Source of the DNA: Dolichospermum circinale AWQC310F
GTDB taxonomy: Bacteria > Cyanobacteriota > Cyanobacteriia > Cyanobacteriales > Nostocaceae
Reading direction: 5' to 3'
DNA length: 48,093 nucleotides
Assembly (NCBI RefSeq): GCF_000426925.1
Contig: NZ_KE384705.1
Location: 84,865-132,957, forward strand
In this document: positions 1 to 7,305 of the stretch, one piece after another
Layout: every line of letters starts with the position of its first letter
Position numbering within the stretch: the first letter of the stretch is position 1
Position numbers and translations under genes: made by a program
The notes under the pieces: generated by a model
The model's input: the letters and a program-made list of their open reading frames with translations, nothing else
Databases searched by the model: none
What the model was told of the DNA's origin: nothing

Positions 1-37
1 TTCGCTCTTATGAAGTACATCTTAAGCCCCCTCCTCG

Positions 38-97
38 CTTGCGGGGAGGGGGTTGGGGGTGGGGTTATTGTACCTCATAACATCGGGAAGTGCTGTA
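38..97. repeat. Dispersed repeat, copy 1 (about 60 bp)
   Basis: A G-rich stretch (cttgcggggaggg, tgggggtggggtt) followed by ttgtacctcataacat and gtgctgta. A second copy with only a few differences lies at 46456-46514, in the same orientation. Shorter relatives of its right end (tacttcataatatcggaa, ctgctgtaa) occur near 22328-22354. It contains no credible coding sequence. It is a mobile or amplified intergenic repeat of unknown class. Confidence 0.7.
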
Positions 98-105
98 AAT
101 ACTTG

Positions 106-208
106 TTCCCTGTCTCTGACAGGGAATACAGTTAATGAGGCTCTGCCTCATATTAATGTTAGCATAAGGCAGATCCCTTTGATTGCATTCCCAGGTAGAA
201 CCTGGGAA
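106..208. repeat. Three consecutive hairpins with 3-nt loops
   Basis: Three perfect inverted repeats follow each other. 106-126 has a 9-bp stem (ttccctgtc / gacagggaa) with loop tct. 135-151 has a 7-bp stem (atgaggc / gcctcat) with loop tct. 188-208 has a 9-bp stem (ttcccaggt / acctgggaa) with loop aga. Spacing is 8 and 36 nt. The last two resemble gaggc..gcctc / cccagg..cctggg palindromic repeats seen between genes in filamentous cyanobacteria (recalled, not searched). An open frame spans the region but is a by-product of the repeats. Confidence 0.65.
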
Positions 209-280
209 CGAGGAAAGATTGCAAGATGTTGTGACTTTGAATGCAGGTAAGGAAAAGACGGAAGTTTCTTAATTGCTTTT

Positions 281-317
281 TTGATGGTGCGTTAGCGACA
301 ACGTAACGCACCATCAA
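281..317. repeat. Perfect 14-bp stem hairpin
   Basis: ttgatggtgcgtta and taacgcaccatcaa form a perfect 14-bp stem around the 9-nt loop gcgacaacg. It lies 35 bp beyond the stop codon of the Abi_C-type gene on the minus strand and could end its transcript. On that strand the stem is followed by A residues rather than a T run, so it is not a canonical intrinsic terminator. The core ggtgcgt is shared with the repeats at 1171 and 2522. Confidence 0.55.
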
Positions 318-352
318 ACTGTATTCTCAGTTAGAAAATTGGAACTACGAAA

Positions 353-1120
353 CTAGAAGCTAGTCTCTTCCCATGTTTGGATCAGAAAAATAGGCATACT
401 TCCAGCTAAATTAACGGCTAGTTCAGCATGACGAGGAGCAGGTTTAGCATCATTCATACTCCTACCGTGAGCATCACTCAACCTATTTCTGAGTGTTCCT
501 AACCCTTCTACAATTGTCTGACATCCTCCAAAAATTCGCTTTAATGTTTCTTCTGTATGTTGACTTGGAGCAAGAGTAAGTTCATTAGCAGTTAGACGAT
601 AGAGACTGGGTAAATCTGCGCCAGACTCGTATCTCACTCCATTCTTTTCTAGGATATATTTACAGACGCTTTCTAGCAAAGTTCTTGCCATAGTGATTGC
701 ACCATCTATATCCGTTGATTTTCGTTCTAATGCTTTCTGCCATGCTTCTTGAATATGTTCTGAGTCAACCATCGTTAATCTTTCTAATATACCGCTATTT
801 GTGGATGCAATTACTTCAGTTTCTAGTAAGGTTAGAAGAGGATTAAATTCTCTCTGAAGATACATTCTTCGTTCTTGATAAGCTCCTGAATAACTTTTAC
901 CAAGATTGGAAGCAACAAAATCCCAAAACTCTTTTAAATCTCTACATTTTTTTACGCATTCAGGCATTTGATTATTGATACGTGGAATTTGCAACAAGTT
1001 TAACCGTAATTTTTTATATTCCTCATTGTCTCCTTCATCAAAATTGCCAGTAGCACGAGATACAAGAATTTGTTTGAATCGTTCGACTTGGTTGAAAAGT
1101 TCATTTACCGAGTTAGGCAT
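353..1120 (-). CDS. Abortive infection family protein (Abi_C-type C-terminus)
   Basis: 255 aa, soluble, no signal peptide or membrane segment. The C-terminal half (about 137-250) fits the abortive-infection C-terminal domain: a segment containing ARTLLESVCKYI at about 145-156, then LGTLRNRLSDAHG at 207-219, the conserved R-N-x-x-x-D-x-H-G pattern of that family. The N-terminal ~130 residues are helical and unrecognised. Proteins of this type are linked to phage resistance in some bacteria, but the molecular action is generally unknown, and here defence is inferred from family and context. It is transcribed towards hairpin repeats; a VapBC pair lies upstream on the same strand, separated by a repeat. 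No HIP1 site is visible, in keeping with acquired DNA. Confidence 0.72.
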   Translation of the reverse strand: MPNSVNELFNQVERFKQILVSRATGNFDEGDNEEYKKLRLNLLQIPRINNQMPECVKKCRDLKEFWDFVASNLGKSYSGAYQERRMYLQREFNPLLTLLETEVIASTNSGILERLTMVDSEHIQEAWQKALERKSTDIDGAITMARTLLESVCKYILEKNGVRYESGADLPSLYRLTANELTLAPSQHTEETLKRIFGGCQTIVEGLGTLRNRLSDAHGRSMNDAKPAPRHAELAVNLAGSMPIFLIQTWEETSF

Positions 1121-1170
1121 TGTGGCTCTTTTTTAACTAATGTTTGTAGTAAATAAATAATAGTGTTAAG

Positions 1171-1210
1171 GTGCGTCAGATATCAAAAATCTATTTAGGG
1201 CTGGCAGGGA
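1171..1210. repeat. Partial copy of the ggtgcgtcag element
   Basis: ggtgcgtcagatatcaaaaatctatttagggctggc matches the left two thirds of the element at 2522-2580 (ggtgcgtcagagatcaaaaggcgatttatggctggc) with few mismatches. The right inverted end found at 2570-2580 is missing here, so this looks like a truncated copy. Confidence 0.55.
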
Positions 1211-1256
1211 AGATTTGGAGAAATCTGTAAATGATATATAAGTATCATGGCAAAGA

Positions 1257-1661
1257 CTATACTTCCCAATCTTCAAGTTGTAAATTTTCAACCCTTTGAA
1301 ATTCTCTAGTGTTATGAGTTACTAAAATAAGATTATTAGCTAATGCAATGGCAGCAATTTGAAAATCATAAGCACCGATAGGAGTACCTAACTTTGATAA
1401 TTGAGAACGAATTTCACCATAAATTCTAGCTGCTTTTCCATCAAAAGGTAAACTGATATATTGAGAGAAAAATAACTCATATAAAGCTAAATTTTGCTCC
1501 TTTTTTACGCTACGACAAGCCCCATAGTATAATTCTCCCTTGACAACATCACACAAACAAATATTTTCACGATGAGTAATTTTAAATTTATTAATTACAT
1601 TTTCACTACGTCCTGTTAAATATTGAATGCAGGTGTTAGTATCTAATAAGTAAATCATCAT
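1257..1661 (-). CDS. vapC: PIN-domain toxin, VapC type
   Basis: 134 aa, a normal length for a VapC ribonuclease. The acidic metal-binding residues of the PIN fold are visible: D7 in LLDTN, E43 in GELYYG and D99 in YDFQIAA, followed by the usual C-terminal VTHNTREF and LEDWE. VapC toxins cleave RNA (often tRNA or rRNA) and are neutralised by the partner encoded just upstream. The start codon overlaps the stop of the upstream gene (1658-1661, ATGA type), so the two should be co-translated. The target RNA cannot be predicted. Confidence 0.88.
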   Translation of the reverse strand: MMIYLLDTNTCIQYLTGRSENVINKFKITHRENICLCDVVKGELYYGACRSVKKEQNLALYELFFSQYISLPFDGKAARIYGEIRSQLSKLGTPIGAYDFQIAAIALANNLILVTHNTREFQRVENLQLEDWEV

Positions 1662-1903
1662 TCAATATCCCAAATTCTTTGATCGCAATCAACTAAATTT
1701 TCTCTAACTAAAACCTCACCTTCCCACTTTCCAGCAGTTTTATCAAAAAAATCCGCAGGATATCCTAATTCTTGTGGTGTTGGTATGTTCTCTTCAAAAG
1801 CATCAGTAATAATAATAATTAATTCTTGATTAGCTAATTGTTGGGGAAGTTGTAACAATAATTTACCTTGTGCATCAACTTTTGATTTAAGTTTTATTTG
1901 CAT
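1658..1903 (-). CDS. Antitoxin of the VapBC pair
   Basis: 81 aa. Its 4-bp overlap with a clear VapC toxin and its position before it make it the antitoxin. The N-terminal half (KLKSKVDAQGKLLLQLP) looks like a short beta-rich DNA-binding domain, with D-x-x-G-K-L-L-L as in AbrB/SpoVT-like or related antitoxins. The C-terminal half is acidic (ENLVDCDQRIWDIE) and probably wraps the toxin. I do not recognise the exact family. Such antitoxins usually repress their own operon. Confidence 0.78.
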   Translation of the reverse strand: MQIKLKSKVDAQGKLLLQLPQQLANQELIIIITDAFEENIPTPQELGYPADFFDKTAGKWEGEVLVRENLVDCDQRIWDIE

Positions 1904-1961
1904 ATAATTAACTCCTTAGTATCTTGGATTATTATACTACTAATTGTTTGAAAAGTATTTT

Positions 1962-2463
1962 TTAATTATTCATGGCTTTTAATACTCTTTCAATTTGCTT
2001 GGGTACGTCAATTTGTTTGGGAGTCCAATATTCAATATATCCTGTTTTAACAGATGTTACTTTTGTTCTAAATCAATAATCAAAACTTTTCCTAAATTCG
2101 GTTTTCATTGTTCTTGGTTTAAAATTGCAAAAATTGTTTCTCTATCTGTTAATTCTGTTTGATACTCAACTATACCGGGAATAATTTGAGAAAAACTTCC
2201 ACTGGGGAAAAATTCAATACCTTGTTCTAAAAAATATTGTCCTAACAGCAATCCCATTAAAGATGCAATTGCTTCATGGGTTTACTGATAGTCACGATTT
2301 CTAAAACTCCCTCACAATAAAATAAACGCACTCCTGGTACATTTGCAAAGGCTTTTTGAATTGCTTGAAAACTTTCCCAAGTTATTCCAGGACGGTAGAA
2401 ATGTTGTTCTTCTTCTACTAAATTGAGAGAATTTTCTAAAGTTTGAGTCATGATATCTCTCAC
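1962..2463 (-). pseudogene. Decayed Uma2-family gene
   Basis: The first 60 or so codons (2463 down to about 2285) encode a typical Uma2 N-terminus: GITWESFQAIQKAFANVPG, then RLFYCEGVLEIV. A frameshift near 2283 breaks the frame. The next frame continues the family sequence (EAIASLMGLLLGQYFLEQG, then EFFPSGSFSQIIPG) and ends at an in-frame stop near 2110. A further frame change gives TGYIEYWTPKQIDVPKQIE up to a stop at 1962; that last part I cannot place in Uma2. Intact Uma2 proteins at 4786 and 29410 are over 210 aa. The gene is therefore broken by at least two changes. Confidence 0.72.
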
Positions 2464-2521
2464 TTTCCTTAGTTATGAGGTTGATGTTATTAACAGATTA
2501 TTAAAAGAGGTAAATTTTTCA

Positions 2522-2580
2522 GGTGCGTCAGAGATCAAAAGGCGATTTATGGCTGGCTGAGTTATCGAATCTGACGCGCC
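2522..2580. repeat. 59-bp element with inverted ends
   Basis: The ends ggtgcgtcaga and tctgacgcgcc are inverted repeats with one mismatch in 11. The interior is agatcaaaaggcgatttatggctggc. The left part recurs at 1171-1210. It resembles a very short MITE or palindromic intergenic repeat and lies just downstream of the hydroxylase stop codon, where it might also help end transcription. Confidence 0.55.
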
Positions 2581-2601
2581 CTACTTTTGGTGTTGGTAAT
2601 T

Positions 2602-3864
2602 TCACCGTTTAGCTAATTCTGGTGTTTTTCCCTTTAATCCTATCATCAATTTGAGAGCAAATATTCTGATCATCGGGACTTTTTGCATCATCCATAATCC
2701 CATTCTTCTTAATATGACTAATGGTAGGAAATTATTAGAAAAAACTCGATCTAATAAATCGGTGAAACCCAATATTGCGAGGTTTTCTTTTTTTCTCCAG
2801 CGTTCATATTGCTTGAGTATGGAAATATTACCAATATCTTGACGATTTTGCTGTGCTGTTTGGATGATTTCGGCTAATGCTGCTGCGTCACGAATACCTA
2901 AATTTAAACCTTGTCCTCCCACAGGATGACAATTATGGGCGGCATCGCCAATTAATGCTAATCTAGGGAGAACATAGCGATCGCTCTGCATTAATTGTAC
3001 TTGAAAAATAAATCTGTCCCCCAATAATTCTAATTTACCCATTTGCTCACCATAGCGTTTAGTCAGTTCCGCTAAAAATTCCTGATCATTTAAAGCGCAT
3101 AAGGCTTTTGCTTCTGCATGGGGCGCTGTCCAAACAATGCGACAACGGTTTTCTGGTAAGGGTAAAATTGCAAAGGGTCCACTAGACCAAAATTTCTCGT
3201 AAGCAGTGTTATTGTGGGGTTTTTCGGGCTTGACAAAAGCTACAATACATGATTGCCAATATTTCCAACCTTTAGTTTTAATTCCCGCAGCTTCACGAAT
3301 GGGAGATCTTGCACCATCAGCAGCCACTAATAATTTACTACGAATCGTTTTGGTGGTCTCGTTAATTTTGATGTTAATCTTAATTGTATCTAACTGATTT
3401 TCTGTACTTACGACTTCTGCTGGACAAAGATAAGTTACATTTGCACAATTTCCCACAAATTCCTGTAATGGTGCTAATAGTGCGTAATGTTCTGCTACAT
3501 AACCTAACTCTGGTGTACCTAAGTCCGTAGTTTGGAAGTTAACTACATGAGGATAATCAGCATCAGAAAGACGAACTTGGTTATATTTAGCGATATTGGG
3601 GAGAATTTTATCCCATAAACCAATGCCTTGGAAAATTTTTGCTGACAACATATGTACAGCATAGGCCTGTCCTTTCGCTACAGCGGCTGATGTCATTCTA
3701 GCTTCAATCAGCAGGATATTTAAACCAGAATCTTTTAAAGCGGAAGCCAGGGTTAAACCAACAATTCCGCCACCGACTATGACTAAATCATAATCATATC
3801 CCCAATGGTTTTCTGTGGGGGAGTGGGGAGAGGAAAGGGTAGGAGTCAGAAGGGTGGGAGACAT
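2602..3864 (-). CDS. FAD-dependent hydroxylase, UbiH/VisC/COQ6 family
   Basis: 420 aa, within the usual 390-420 aa of the family. It has an N-terminal dinucleotide fold (VIVGGGIVGLTLA, about residues 28-40), a DG motif (AADGARSPIRE) near 185, and the C-terminal FAD ribose motif IGDAAHNCHPVGGQGLNLG near 315-335. In proteobacteria these monooxygenases hydroxylate the ubiquinone ring; cyanobacteria make plastoquinone instead, so the substrate is uncertain and quinone or other aromatic hydroxylation is only an inference. The first ~22 residues are Ser/Thr/Pro-rich and may be extra to the fold. It stands alone, with YebC about 90 bp upstream. Confidence 0.85.
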   Translation of the reverse strand: MSPTLLTPTLSSPHSPTENHWGYDYDLVIVGGGIVGLTLASALKDSGLNILLIEARMTSAAVAKGQAYAVHMLSAKIFQGIGLWDKILPNIAKYNQVRLSDADYPHVVNFQTTDLGTPELGYVAEHYALLAPLQEFVGNCANVTYLCPAEVVSTENQLDTIKINIKINETTKTIRSKLLVAADGARSPIREAAGIKTKGWKYWQSCIVAFVKPEKPHNNTAYEKFWSSGPFAILPLPENRCRIVWTAPHAEAKALCALNDQEFLAELTKRYGEQMGKLELLGDRFIFQVQLMQSDRYVLPRLALIGDAAHNCHPVGGQGLNLGIRDAAALAEIIQTAQQNRQDIGNISILKQYERWRKKENLAILGFTDLLDRVFSNNFLPLVILRRMGLWMMQKVPMIRIFALKLMIGLKGKTPELAKR

Positions 3865-3954
3865 TGTGAAGATAAATTACAATAGTTTTAATTATTATTG
3901 TGACGCGATTACGATTGATAATCAAGGCAACGGCACAAAATACGGTACAAAATA

Positions 3955-4734
3955 CTAGGTCATACTTAAAACCATCAAATTATCAGCAATTTCCAAATTA
4001 CTGGTAACGCTTTGCACGTCATCTAGTCCTTCTAAGGTATCAATTAATTTAAAAAGCGATCGCGCTTGTTCAATATTTGTTACTTCAACTTTATTACCAG
4101 GAATCTGGCGTATTTCTACATCAACTACTTTAAACCCTTTTGCTTTCAAGACTTGGCTGAGTTTCTCTAAATTTGTTACTTGAGTAAATACCTCAGATGT
4201 TTGGTCTGCAATCATTTCATAAGACTCAGCATTTCCCTCTAAGGAAGCTTCTAAAAGCTGTTCTTCATTAATTACATTCTCAAGCACACAAACACCCTTT
4301 TGGGAAAACATCCAACTGACACAACCGGTTTCTCCCAAATTTCCGCCATTTTTACTAAAGGACACCCGTAAATCAGCAGCAGTACGGTTGCGGTTATCTG
4401 TGAGGGCTTCAATCAAAATTGCGACACCACCTGGACCATAACCTTCATAACGAATTTCTTCTAAACGGTCGTGATAGCGAGGATCTCCGTAGGAATCACC
4501 AGCAAAAGTACCTGCACCTTTAGCGATCGCCCTATCAATGTTATCATTAGGAATACCCGCCGCCTTGGCTTTATCAATAGCGGTCCGTAGTTGAAAATTC
4601 CCCGCTGGGTCTGGTACACCATTTCTAGCTGCGACAATTATCGCGCGAGATAGCTGGGTAAAGATATGTCCCCTTTTTGCGTCTACTACTGCTTTTTGAC
4701 GTTTAATATTAGCCCATTTACTATGTCCTGCCAT
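3955..4734 (-). CDS. YebC/PmpR family protein
   Basis: 259 aa from the ATG at 4734; a TTG three codons further upstream is open but gives an atypical N-terminus. It begins MAGHSKWANIKRQKAVVDAK, the invariant start of the YebC family, and has GYGPGGVAILIEALTDNRNRT in the middle. YebC proteins were long annotated as DNA-binding regulators; members of the family have been shown to help ribosomes through proline stretches. Here only family membership is supported. A HIP1 site near 4052 falls inside the gene, typical of resident DNA. Confidence 0.93.
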   Translation of the reverse strand: MAGHSKWANIKRQKAVVDAKRGHIFTQLSRAIIVAARNGVPDPAGNFQLRTAIDKAKAAGIPNDNIDRAIAKGAGTFAGDSYGDPRYHDRLEEIRYEGYGPGGVAILIEALTDNRNRTAADLRVSFSKNGGNLGETGCVSWMFSQKGVCVLENVINEEQLLEASLEGNAESYEMIADQTSEVFTQVTNLEKLSQVLKAKGFKVVDVEIRQIPGNKVEVTNIEQARSLFKLIDTLEGLDDVQSVTSNLEIADNLMVLSMT

Positions 4735-4785
4735 AATTCCCAAAATTATGAGTACGCTATTTAAAAATAGGATGAAATTATATAA

Positions 4786-5433
4786 TTATTGCTGAAATTG
4801 ACTTAATAACCAAGCACAAACTTGACTATGATCCATTTGTCGAGTTTTTCTTAATGCTTCATTAAGTAAAGAAATCTGTAATCCTGGTAATACTTGAGAT
4901 TCATTAATTCTTCTACTTTCGCCATTTTCGATGATAAAAGGGATAATCTGGAGATTTTGGACATCAAGTACCCAATATTCGGGTATACCCATATTTTCAT
5001 ACATGAGACGTTTTTCCCCTTGATCATCAGCTAAGGAACTATTAGCAACTTCAATGACTAAATCTGGTACAGGATAAACATCTAAGTTGATAATAGCAGT
5101 TCCATAGGGAATAGCATTTGCTTTTTCAGCAATATAATAAGAAACATCTGGTTGTACTTCTTGAAATCCTATTTTTCTGTATGTACAATTATCTTTGCTA
5201 TTAAATTTAATTCCCTTAATTGTTGCAAATAGGTTAACAGCAAAAATAATTATACTATGGTAACAAGCATGATCATTTCCAATTGGTGATATTTCTATCC
5301 TCATTTTCCCATGATGATAATAACTTTTGGCTTTTTTATCAGCAAAATTTTCAATTACTTGAATATATTCATCCCAAGTTGCTGTTATCCAATTGTTAGT
5401 TAGTAATTGCGTTGGTATTTCAGTGATGATCAT
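4786..5433 (-). CDS. Uma2 family protein (putative PD-(D/E)XK nuclease fold)
   Basis: 215 aa. Family signs: TWDEYIQVIENFADKKAKS and RIEISPIGNDHACYHSII at the N-terminus, EVQPDVSYYI in the middle, then DLVIEVANSSLADDQGEKR and YENMGIPEYWVLDV. The E-x-x-P-D..D-L-V-I-E-V arrangement is the proposed restriction-nuclease-like core. These proteins are highly multiplied in cyanobacteria and their cellular role is not established. It is a single gene on the minus strand between YebC and glucokinase. Two relatives are in this window, one broken (1962) and one intact (29410). Confidence 0.85.
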   Translation of the reverse strand: MIITEIPTQLLTNNWITATWDEYIQVIENFADKKAKSYYHHGKMRIEISPIGNDHACYHSIIIFAVNLFATIKGIKFNSKDNCTYRKIGFQEVQPDVSYYIAEKANAIPYGTAIINLDVYPVPDLVIEVANSSLADDQGEKRLMYENMGIPEYWVLDVQNLQIIPFIIENGESRRINESQVLPGLQISLLNEALRKTRQMDHSQVCAWLLSQFQQ

Positions 5434-5511
5434 TTTTTGCTACTCCTGAATATTTCACTGATATTACATCATCATAGAAGTTGTAGATGCAGATTTTACT
5501 GTTATTGCTAT

Positions 5512-6537
5512 TTATAACCTAGATGCAGACAAAGCAGCACCAATTAACCCGACTTGTTGGTTGAGTATTATAAATACGGGTATTTCACTCAAAATAGACC
5601 CCATTCTTCCTTTGTGGGTGAAATTGTTCAAGAAACTGCCATCCTGTATTAAAGGTAGGATTTTAGGGGCGATACCACCAGCAATGTATAATCCTCCATA
5701 AGGTAGTAGTTTCAGGGCTAGATTTCCCGCTTCAGCGCCGTAAGCCTCTATAAATAATTGCATAGTTTGTTCCGAAAGGCGATCGCTTTTTTCTAAAGCA
5801 GCATTCCCAATTAACGCACCAGGGTCAACAGTTTTTTCTGACTTTCCTGCTTCTTGTTCCCAAATTCTGACTGCGTTCCCAATTGTTGGAGACTCAGTAG
5901 CTATTTTTCTATCTCGTAAAAATTGATAAATAGAAATAATTCCCAAACCAGAAACAACCCTTTCTACCGACACTCGTTGAATATCATATTTAGTCAAAAT
6001 ATATTTCAACAATTCAAATTCTAACTGATTGCGGGGGGCGAAATCTGCGTGTCCACCTTCGGAAGGAAAGACTTGATAGCTATTTCCCTGTTTAATCAAA
6101 AATCCCTGTCCTAACCCCGTTCCTGCACCGATTATAGCCATTGGTGCTGCTGATTGGTATTTACCAACTTGTAAAGTTAGTAAATCCTGTTTAGTTAAAC
6201 CAAAAATACCATAACCAACAGCCGCAAAATCATTAATTAGAGAAATTCTTTCAATACCCAGTTCTTTGCTTAAACGTTCTGTATCCAGAAACCATGATAA
6301 ATTAGTCAACTGAGCAGTATTTTCTACCACAGGTCCAGCGATGGCAAAACAGGCTTTGTCTGGTGTGCTAGAGTTAGCTGTAGTTAAAAACTTTTGGACT
6401 ATGGGGACTAAATCAGGAAAATCCCCACTGGGAAAACTCTCCTCATACAGAGTTTTTAGCCCTACCGCATCTGAGGATTGTACCAGACGCAAAATAGTTT
6501 TTGTTCCACCGATGTCTCCTGCCAGTAGCAAACTCAT
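5512..6537 (-). CDS. glk: Glucokinase
   Basis: 341 aa, the length of cyanobacterial Glk. The N-terminal phosphate-binding loop is LLAGDIGGTKTILRL (D8-IGGTKT). The catalytic region IINDFAAVGYG type appears as SLINDFAAVGYGIFG, followed by AIIGAGTGLGQGFLI and the Glk-specific sugar-binding segment EGGHADFAPRN. A second glycine-rich stretch, GGLYIAGGIAPKI, is near the C-terminus. It phosphorylates glucose with ATP to glucose 6-phosphate, feeding glycogen turnover and the oxidative pentose phosphate route. It lies just downstream of the histidine phosphatase gene in the same direction (gap 78 bp), which may be incidental. HIP1 is present near 5780. Confidence 0.93.
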   Translation of the reverse strand: MSLLLAGDIGGTKTILRLVQSSDAVGLKTLYEESFPSGDFPDLVPIVQKFLTTANSSTPDKACFAIAGPVVENTAQLTNLSWFLDTERLSKELGIERISLINDFAAVGYGIFGLTKQDLLTLQVGKYQSAAPMAIIGAGTGLGQGFLIKQGNSYQVFPSEGGHADFAPRNQLEFELLKYILTKYDIQRVSVERVVSGLGIISIYQFLRDRKIATESPTIGNAVRIWEQEAGKSEKTVDPGALIGNAALEKSDRLSEQTMQLFIEAYGAEAGNLALKLLPYGGLYIAGGIAPKILPLIQDGSFLNNFTHKGRMGSILSEIPVFIILNQQVGLIGAALSASRL

Positions 6538-6615
6538 AAAAATTATCAGCTAATAAATTACCTGTGCTTAATTGTCCCTTGGGATTTGAGAAAAATCCCC
6601 TTATGATCAAAATAT

Positions 6616-7263
6616 TCACACAAATCGCACCAATTCCTCAGTTTTAGTTAAATGGGAAGTATCCCCCTTTAGTTCTAGCAACCATTGGGAATCTTGACGC
6701 ACCACCTTTACCAAGGAACAGAGAGAAGCCTTAACTTCAGTTTTAGCGATATCTCCCACTAACCCCATTGCTGCCCCCAATACAGAAGCACCATGGGCTA
6801 CTAATAGAATATCATGGGGAAAAAATTCAGTAGATAGACATCTGGCAGTTTGGGCTGAACGTTCTCGCACCTTTTCATGGGTTTCGGGGTATTGTGCAGC
6901 TATGCGTGATGTATAACTGGGGTCAATTCTGGGAAATAATTTGACTAAGGTTGGAGTTGAGAGTTTTTCCGGTTCTTCGGTCATCCATGCTGGATTTAGC
7001 CATTCACTCAAACCTATTTCTAGTTTAATCGCCAAATCCAAAACTTCAGCGATCGCATGAGCAGTTTGTATGGTTCGCAAAAACGGAGAAGCGAAAATGT
7101 GAGCGATTTTTTTCCCTTTCAGTCGTTTTGCTAATTGCTGTGCTTGTATCATACCATCATCGGATAAAGGCGGATCATACCGTCTTTCGGCGGTTAAAAA
7201 CCAATCTGGATTTACGAAATCAAGACGGTTAGCGTGTCTTGCTATCCAAACTATTTGACTCAT
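6616..7263 (-). CDS. Histidine phosphatase family protein
   Basis: 215 aa. The phosphohistidine motif is near the N-terminus as ARHANR (H10), where most members have RHG; the second catalytic histidine is in LLVAHGASVLGA near residue 157. The conserved arginine block SPFLRTIQTAHAIAE is present. The segment WFLTAERRYDPPLSDDGM resembles the UBASH3/STS-like branch of this superfamily more than phosphoglycerate mutase, so I would not call it a glycolytic mutase. Substrate unknown. It follows the aminotransferase gene by 42 bp on the same strand and may be co-transcribed with it and with glk. Confidence 0.85.
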   Translation of the reverse strand: MSQIVWIARHANRLDFVNPDWFLTAERRYDPPLSDDGMIQAQQLAKRLKGKKIAHIFASPFLRTIQTAHAIAEVLDLAIKLEIGLSEWLNPAWMTEEPEKLSTPTLVKLFPRIDPSYTSRIAAQYPETHEKVRERSAQTARCLSTEFFPHDILLVAHGASVLGAAMGLVGDIAKTEVKASLCSLVKVVRQDSQWLLELKGDTSHLTKTEELVRFV

Positions 7264-7305
7264 GGGAGAAAATGATCTTAAGGAGTATGAATTTTCTGGC
7301 TGCGG

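Noticed and set aside
53-250. 65-codon open frame at the left edge
   Set aside because: It runs through three palindromic repeats and has no protein-like composition or ribosome site.
4735-4743. TTG at 4743 as the start of the YebC protein
   Set aside because: It would add three residues before the invariant MAGHSKW start, and ATG at 4734 is preferred.
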